Below the pieces are notes generated by a model. The model was given only the letters and a program-made list of their open reading frames with translations, did no database searches and was not told the origin of the DNA. A DNA stretch of 64,000 nucleotides from Rhizobium sp. Pop5 (GTDB taxonomy: Bacteria; Pseudomonadota; Alphaproteobacteria; Rhizobiales; Rhizobiaceae): contig NZ_CP099399.1 in assembly GCF_024721175.1 (NCBI RefSeq), positions 2,294,001-2,358,000 of the forward strand, given 5' to 3'. The position numbers were made by a program, and so were the translations under genes. Each line of letters opens with the position of its first letter. Within the stretch, counting starts at the first letter, position 1. Shown one piece after another: positions 60,438 through 64,000 of this stretch.

Positions 60438-60719
60438 TCACAGGCACGCAATCGCGGTGGGCGCATGTCCGTTCGAAAGCAGGAACTCGACGGATTCCGT
60501 AGTCCAGCCCTTCTGCTTCAGCCATTCCACGAGCTTTTCGCTGGTGGGGAAGACCGGGCTCACAGGGGAGCCTTCGCTGACATTTTCATAAAGCTGGAAG
60601 GCGGTCTTGGAAGCGCTGTCCATGTAGTAAAGCGGCTCATGGTGTCCCCCGACCACGAGTTCACCCTCCTCTTCCGGGTGATGCCAATCAACGGGAACGC
60701 GGACTATCTCGACTCCCAA
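60438..60719 (-). CDS. Small conserved-looking protein of unknown function, TTG start
   Basis: A 93-residue protein: VEIVRVPVDWHHPEEEGELVVGGHHEPLYYMDSASKTAFQLYENVSEGSPVSPVFPTSEKLVEWLKQKGWTTESVEFLLSNGHAPTAI (in parts). It starts at TTG 60719 with AGGAGA about 9 bases upstream. The composition (acidic, aromatic-rich, Trp-His-His near the start) resembles small proteins carried by phages and plasmids, but I cannot name the family. It lies between the family B repeat and the GDPD gene. Confidence 0.6.
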   Translation of the reverse strand: MGVEIVRVPVDWHHPEEEGELVVGGHHEPLYYMDSASKTAFQLYENVSEGSPVSPVFPTSEKLVEWLKQKGWTTESVEFLLSNGHAPTAIACL

Positions 60720-60846
60720 AGCTCAATCTCCTGATATCTGCTGCGACCTGAAATGCCTCCGGGGAAGCATCGGTATTTTGGCGTTGGGCGCAAGTTCCGT
60801 TTGCACCTGACATACGCGGCTGGCGGCGTCCCCATTGGAAATCCCC

Positions 60847-61677
60847 TCACCTCAGCCGCGCCTCGATATAGGCCTTGAGCGCGGCCGGCTGGTCGGTCTG
60901 GATGACGCTGACGCCAGCCGCCATCATCCGGCCCCAGACTGCATCGGGATCGGCAAGGGCCGCGCAGTCGGTCAGGCCGCCGGAGGAGACCTGATCGAGC
61001 GTATTGACCCAGAGCGAGATCCCGGCCTCGCGAAGGCGCTGATGCAGCCCGGCCAGCGTCTCCAGCCGATCGAACTTGGCTTCGCACATGAAAGGCCGGA
61101 TCGAGAGGATCGCCTCGGCTGTCTGATCGGCGCTTTCCTCATGGAAGGTGGCCAGCCCGATGAAGGGGATGCCGTCGATCCCGCGCTGCCCGGCAAGCCA
61201 GGCGAGCGCCTCCGGCGTGCCGGCGGGCGCCTTGAGGTCGACCTGGTCGACCATGCCCATTTCCTTGATCTTGGCCGCGACGATCTCCATCATCTCCAGG
61301 TGCTTGATATCAAGATCGACGAAGATACGGCCGCGCGCGGTTTCGAGCAGCTGTTCCAGCGTCGGAACGGTCTCGGTCGTAAACGGCTGGTTCGGACCGC
61401 CATCGGCCATGCGCAGCCTCAGGCTGGTGATTTCGGCGATCGTCATTTCCTCGGGAATGAGGTCGAGGCCCGCCATGCGCTCCAGCGTATCGTCATGCAG
61501 GATGAACAGCACACCGTCGGCGCTGCGGCGGATATCCACTTCGACGATGTCGTAGCCGGCGGCAATCGCCTTTTCGATCGCCGCAAGGCTGTTCTCGGGA
61601 GCCTCATGCCAGGCGCCGCGATGGGCGACGATGGCGCAAGGACGCGACGGATCGGCAATATGATCGATATATTTCAT
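60847..61677 (-). CDS. Glycerophosphodiester phosphodiesterase
   Basis: A 276-residue GDPD-family TIM barrel. The catalytic motifs are clear: VAHRGAWHEAPENS (His, Arg), IVEVDIRRSADGVLFILHDDTLERM (Glu-x-Asp and His) and the later Lys in DQVDLKAP. No signal peptide, so a cytoplasmic hydrolase of glycerophosphodiesters releasing glycerol-3-phosphate (UgpQ-like). The start at 61677 follows AAGGAAC. No transporter is adjacent here. Confidence 0.92.
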   Translation of the reverse strand: MKYIDHIADPSRPCAIVAHRGAWHEAPENSLAAIEKAIAAGYDIVEVDIRRSADGVLFILHDDTLERMAGLDLIPEEMTIAEITSLRLRMADGGPNQPFTTETVPTLEQLLETARGRIFVDLDIKHLEMMEIVAAKIKEMGMVDQVDLKAPAGTPEALAWLAGQRGIDGIPFIGLATFHEESADQTAEAILSIRPFMCEAKFDRLETLAGLHQRLREAGISLWVNTLDQVSSGGLTDCAALADPDAVWGRMMAAGVSVIQTDQPAALKAYIEARLR

Positions 61678-61740
61678 GGGAAGTTCCTTCAATTTGCGCC
61701 GGAGCATGATGCCGAAAGCGTTGAGCGGCTTTCGAGCCAC

Positions 61741-62461
61741 ATAGCGCTACAACCATTTGATTAAACTCACGGATTCTGAGTTAGGCCGACAGAGCTGATA
61801 TCCGGATCCATGAGCGCCTGGTCCGCCGCCCGCCCGATCGAGGAGATACAGGCGGGAGGCCGGGAATGTGAGAGCTGGCTAGGTCCGTCGCCGGCAGGTA
61901 ATGAAAAAGTCATTACACACAACGTGTAGAAATTTGGTGACTGGCGTAACACGCTCGTGGCGACATAGTGCCGCTGCCGGGCTGCAGGAACGGAAACGCC
62001 GAAAGCGGCGGCTTGCTGTTGAGATTGGGTATGTGATCGGCGCGAGCGGAAACCGACTCGCGCTCAATTGCTTAAGGGGATTGCCTCTCTTTTCGCTTGA
62101 GGAGAGCTCGGGCCGAGCGATCGCGGCTGATTCTATAAAAGGCGTGCCGTGTGGTACCCCCCTCTGCCCTGCCGGGCATCTCCCCCACAGGTGGGGAGAT
62201 CGGCCGGACGCAACGGTTTCCCCAAACAATTGGCCTTGCAGCTCGACGACACGGTAGAGAGACCGGAAGGTCTAGCCACTTGCCGATCTCGCTCTTTGTG
62301 GGGGAGATCGGCAAGTGGTTAGGGGGTATCAAGTGCGCGAACGCACGAAGGAAGACGCAACCGCCGCAAGCCAGCGCCCGCCGGTTCCGATTGTCATCCG
62401 CGCCCAAACTGTGCCATGACCCGTTGACCACAAGCGCAACAGACCAAGGTGCGGCATCAGC
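61741..62461. repeat. Intergenic region containing family B repeat, copy 2
   Basis: No gene is recognised in these 720 bases. The repeat spans about 62143-62330: a left arm GTGCCGTGTGGTACCCCCCTCTGCCCTGCCGGGCATCTCCCCCAC (in parts) and a right arm with CCGATCTCGCTCTTTGTGGGGGAGATCGGCAAG, degenerate compared with copy 1. The rest, 61741-62140, shows no clear structure. Confidence 0.6.
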
Positions 62462-63484
62462 ATGAAGAAGATCGGTTTTCTCTCGTTCGGGCATTGGACG
62501 CCCTCGCCCCAGTCGCAGACGCGCTCGGCGGGTGATGCGCTGCTGCAGTCGATCGACCTTGCGGTGGCGGCCGAGGAGCTCGGTGCCGATGGCGCCTATT
62601 TCCGCGTCCACCATTTCGCCCGCCAGCTCGCAGCACCCTTCCCGCTGCTGTCAGCCGTCGGCGCCAGGACCAGCCGGATCGAGATCGGCACCGCGGTCAT
62701 CGACATGCGTTACGAGAACCCGCTCTACATGGCCGAGGATGCGGGTGCGGCCGACCTCATCGCCGGAGGGCGGCTGCAGCTTGGCATCAGCCGCGGCTCG
62801 CCCGAGCAGGTGATCGACGGCTGGCGCCATTTCGGCTATGGCCCGCCGGAAGGCGAGAGCGATGCCGACATGGCGAGGCGCCACGCCGAAGTCTTCCTCG
62901 AAGTGCTGCGCGGCGAAGGCTTCGCCAAGCCGAACCCACGGCCGATGTTTCCGAACCCGCCGGGCCTGCTGCGTCTCGAGCCGCATTCGGAAGGCCTGCG
63001 CGAGCGCATCTGGTGGGGCGCAAGCTCCAACGCCACCGCCGTCTGGGCCGCCAAGCTCGGCATGAACCTGCAGAGCTCGACGCTGAAGGACGACGAGACG
63101 GGCGAGCCCTTCCACGTCCAGCAGGCCGCCCAGATCCGCGCCTATCGCGAGGCCTGGAAGGCGGCCGGCCATACGCGCCAGCCGCGTGTCTCGGTCAGCC
63201 GCAGCATCTTCGCGCTGGTCGATGAGCGCGACCGCGCCTATTTCGGCTATGGCGGCGAAGAAGGCGACAAGATCGGATTCATCGACGAAAAGACCCGCGC
63301 GATCTTCGGCCGCAGCTACGCCGCCGAACCCGACGTGCTGATCAAGCAGCTCGCCGAGGACGAGGCGATCGCCGAGGCCGACACGCTGCTGCTCACCGTG
63401 CCCAACCAGCTCGGCGTTGAGTATAACGCCCATGTCATCGAAGCCATCCTGACCCACGTCGCGCCGGCGCTCGGCTGGCGTTGA
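62462..63484 (+). CDS. LLM-class flavin-dependent oxidoreductase
   Basis: A 340-residue bacterial luciferase-like TIM-barrel monooxygenase: MKKIGFLSFGHWTP start, AAEELGADGAYFRVHHFARQLAAPFPLLSAVGARTSRIEIGTAVIDMRYENPLYMAEDAGAADLIAGGRLQLGISRGSPEQ (in parts), typical of the family. It would use FMN or F420-type reduced flavin supplied by a separate reductase. Substrate unknown. The gene is alone, after repeat copy 2 and followed by copy 3. Confidence 0.93.
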   Translation: MKKIGFLSFGHWTPSPQSQTRSAGDALLQSIDLAVAAEELGADGAYFRVHHFARQLAAPFPLLSAVGARTSRIEIGTAVIDMRYENPLYMAEDAGAADLIAGGRLQLGISRGSPEQVIDGWRHFGYGPPEGESDADMARRHAEVFLEVLRGEGFAKPNPRPMFPNPPGLLRLEPHSEGLRERIWWGASSNATAVWAAKLGMNLQSSTLKDDETGEPFHVQQAAQIRAYREAWKAAGHTRQPRVSVSRSIFALVDERDRAYFGYGGEEGDKIGFIDEKTRAIFGRSYAAEPDVLIKQLAEDEAIAEADTLLLTVPNQLGVEYNAHVIEAILTHVAPALGWR

Positions 63485-63874
63485 GGGTTGCGTTGACGGC
63501 TTGATTGACGAGCGGGCTTTGGGCGTGGGCATCGTCTTGTCAGGGCGACCAAGAGCGGACGTGCCGTGTGGCACCCCCCTCTGGCCTGCCGGCCATCTCC
63601 CCCACAAGGGTGGAGATCGGCAAGAGGCTTGACCATCGCTCGCTCTCTAACGGCAGCGACAACCACGACGCCTAATTGTTTGGGGAAGCCAGTACGCCCA
63701 GCCAATCTCCCCACCTGTGGGGGAGATGGCCGGCAGGCCAGAGGGGGTGCCGCACGGCATGCCGCCAACATTCGGCGTCCCCTCCCTGATCGCCTCGACG
63801 CGCGTCCACAGCCCAAACCTTGAACCATTGCATGGCTGACCGAGTTATGGCCGTAGAACCGCTCGAGTTGCCTC
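63485..63874. repeat. Intergenic region containing family B repeat, copy 3
   Basis: The repeat spans about 63560-63762: GTGCCGTGTGGCACCCCCCTCTGGCCTGCCGGCCATCTCCCCCACAAGGG (in parts) on the left and its inverted partner CCACCTGTGGGGGAGATGGCCGGCAGGCCAGAGGGGGTGCCGCACGGCA on the right (in parts). This is the most regular of the three copies. No other gene lies in the interval. Confidence 0.8.
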
Positions 63875-64000
63875 ATGCCGCGCACCAACCTGAACGATAT
63901 CCTGATCTTCATGGCCGTCGTCGATGCCGGAAGCTTTATTGCCGGTGGGCAGGCCATGGGGTTGTCGCGTTCGGCGGCGGGAAAGGCGGTCATCCGCCTG
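63875..64000 (+). CDS. LysR-family transcriptional regulator, partial
   Basis: The frame from ATG 63875 is open to the window edge and gives 42 residues, MPRTNLNDILIFMAVVDAGSFIAGGQAMGLSRSAAGKAVIRL, a LysR winged helix-turn-helix N-terminus (VVDAGSF, SRSAAGKAV). The DNA-binding and effector domains continue beyond the right edge. The start codon follows the family B repeat by about 110 bases. Confidence 0.8.
   Translation, partial: MPRTNLNDILIFMAVVDAGSFIAGGQAMGLSRSAAGKAVIRL

Noticed and set aside
61741..62140. Possible gene between the GDPD and LLM genes
   Set aside because: All frames of useful length are interrupted or have improbable composition, and none has a ribosome-binding site or family resemblance.
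60124..63762. CRISPR-like repeats
   Set aside because: The repeats are long, inverted, unequal in spacing and lack uniform short direct repeats with spacers.

Overview
The window reads as chromosome or large-replicon DNA of a GC-rich alphaproteobacterium, most likely Rhizobium or a close relative. This rests on the gene families (many ABC importers, FCD-type GntR, ROK, MocR and LysR regulators, a globin-coupled chemoreceptor, DUF2277, DUF899) and on several families of GC-rich palindromic intergenic repeats like those known from Rhizobium. I saw no rRNA, tRNA, CRISPR array or transposase. Both ends cut genes: an EamA-type permease on the left and a LysR regulator on the right.

Layout. 1-3776: partial permease, a repeat region and a large MHYT-PAS-PAS-GGDEF-EAL cyclic-di-GMP protein. 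4110-14896: the most coherent block, a catabolic supercluster. A leftward operon of about ten genes encodes a GntR regulator, a TIM-barrel isomerase/dehydratase, a four-gene polar amino acid-type ABC importer, quinate/shikimate dehydrogenase, a CHMI-type isomerase, type II dehydroquinase and a Gfo/Idh/MocA dehydrogenase. The divergent rightward operon encodes an intradiol dioxygenase, an HpaH-type hydratase, an HpaI-type aldolase and a solute-binding-like protein with no signal peptide. Together they suggest import and degradation of a quinate/shikimate-like or aromatic acid by an unusual enzyme combination.

15140-21261: small regulator-plus-enzyme pairs (TetR/RidA, LysR/DUF3237, TetR/quinone oxidoreductase, MerR/carboxymuconolactone decarboxylase), several with clear palindromic operators. 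21422-23487: an ABC exporter behind a structured leader with a 16-residue leader peptide and a 5-codon upstream ORF. 24074-26178: two copies of a RibD/DHFR-like gene with the same palindrome upstream. 26210-30189: a restriction-modification island (split N6-adenine methylase and a PD-(D/E)XK nuclease) bordered by a relic of an MHYT gene. 31321-39219: a GH42 beta-galactosidase with a CUT1-type sugar ABC importer and a divergent ROK repressor. 39256-50560: assorted genes, including an ankyrin-cytochrome c fusion, a globin chemoreceptor, a DMT exporter and a MocR regulator. 50751-53000: a two-component system whose kinase is frameshifted at a run of nine G. 53005-64000: NmrA/LysR pair, GNAT, phosphotriesterase-like lactonase, beta-propeller protein, an HTH regulator with DUF899, GDPD, LLM oxidoreductase and the partial LysR.

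Three genes (quinone oxidoreductase, DNA methylase, histidine kinase) are each broken by what looks like one missing base in a G or C run. This could be real decay or phase variation, but under-calling of homopolymers in the assembly is an equally good explanation.
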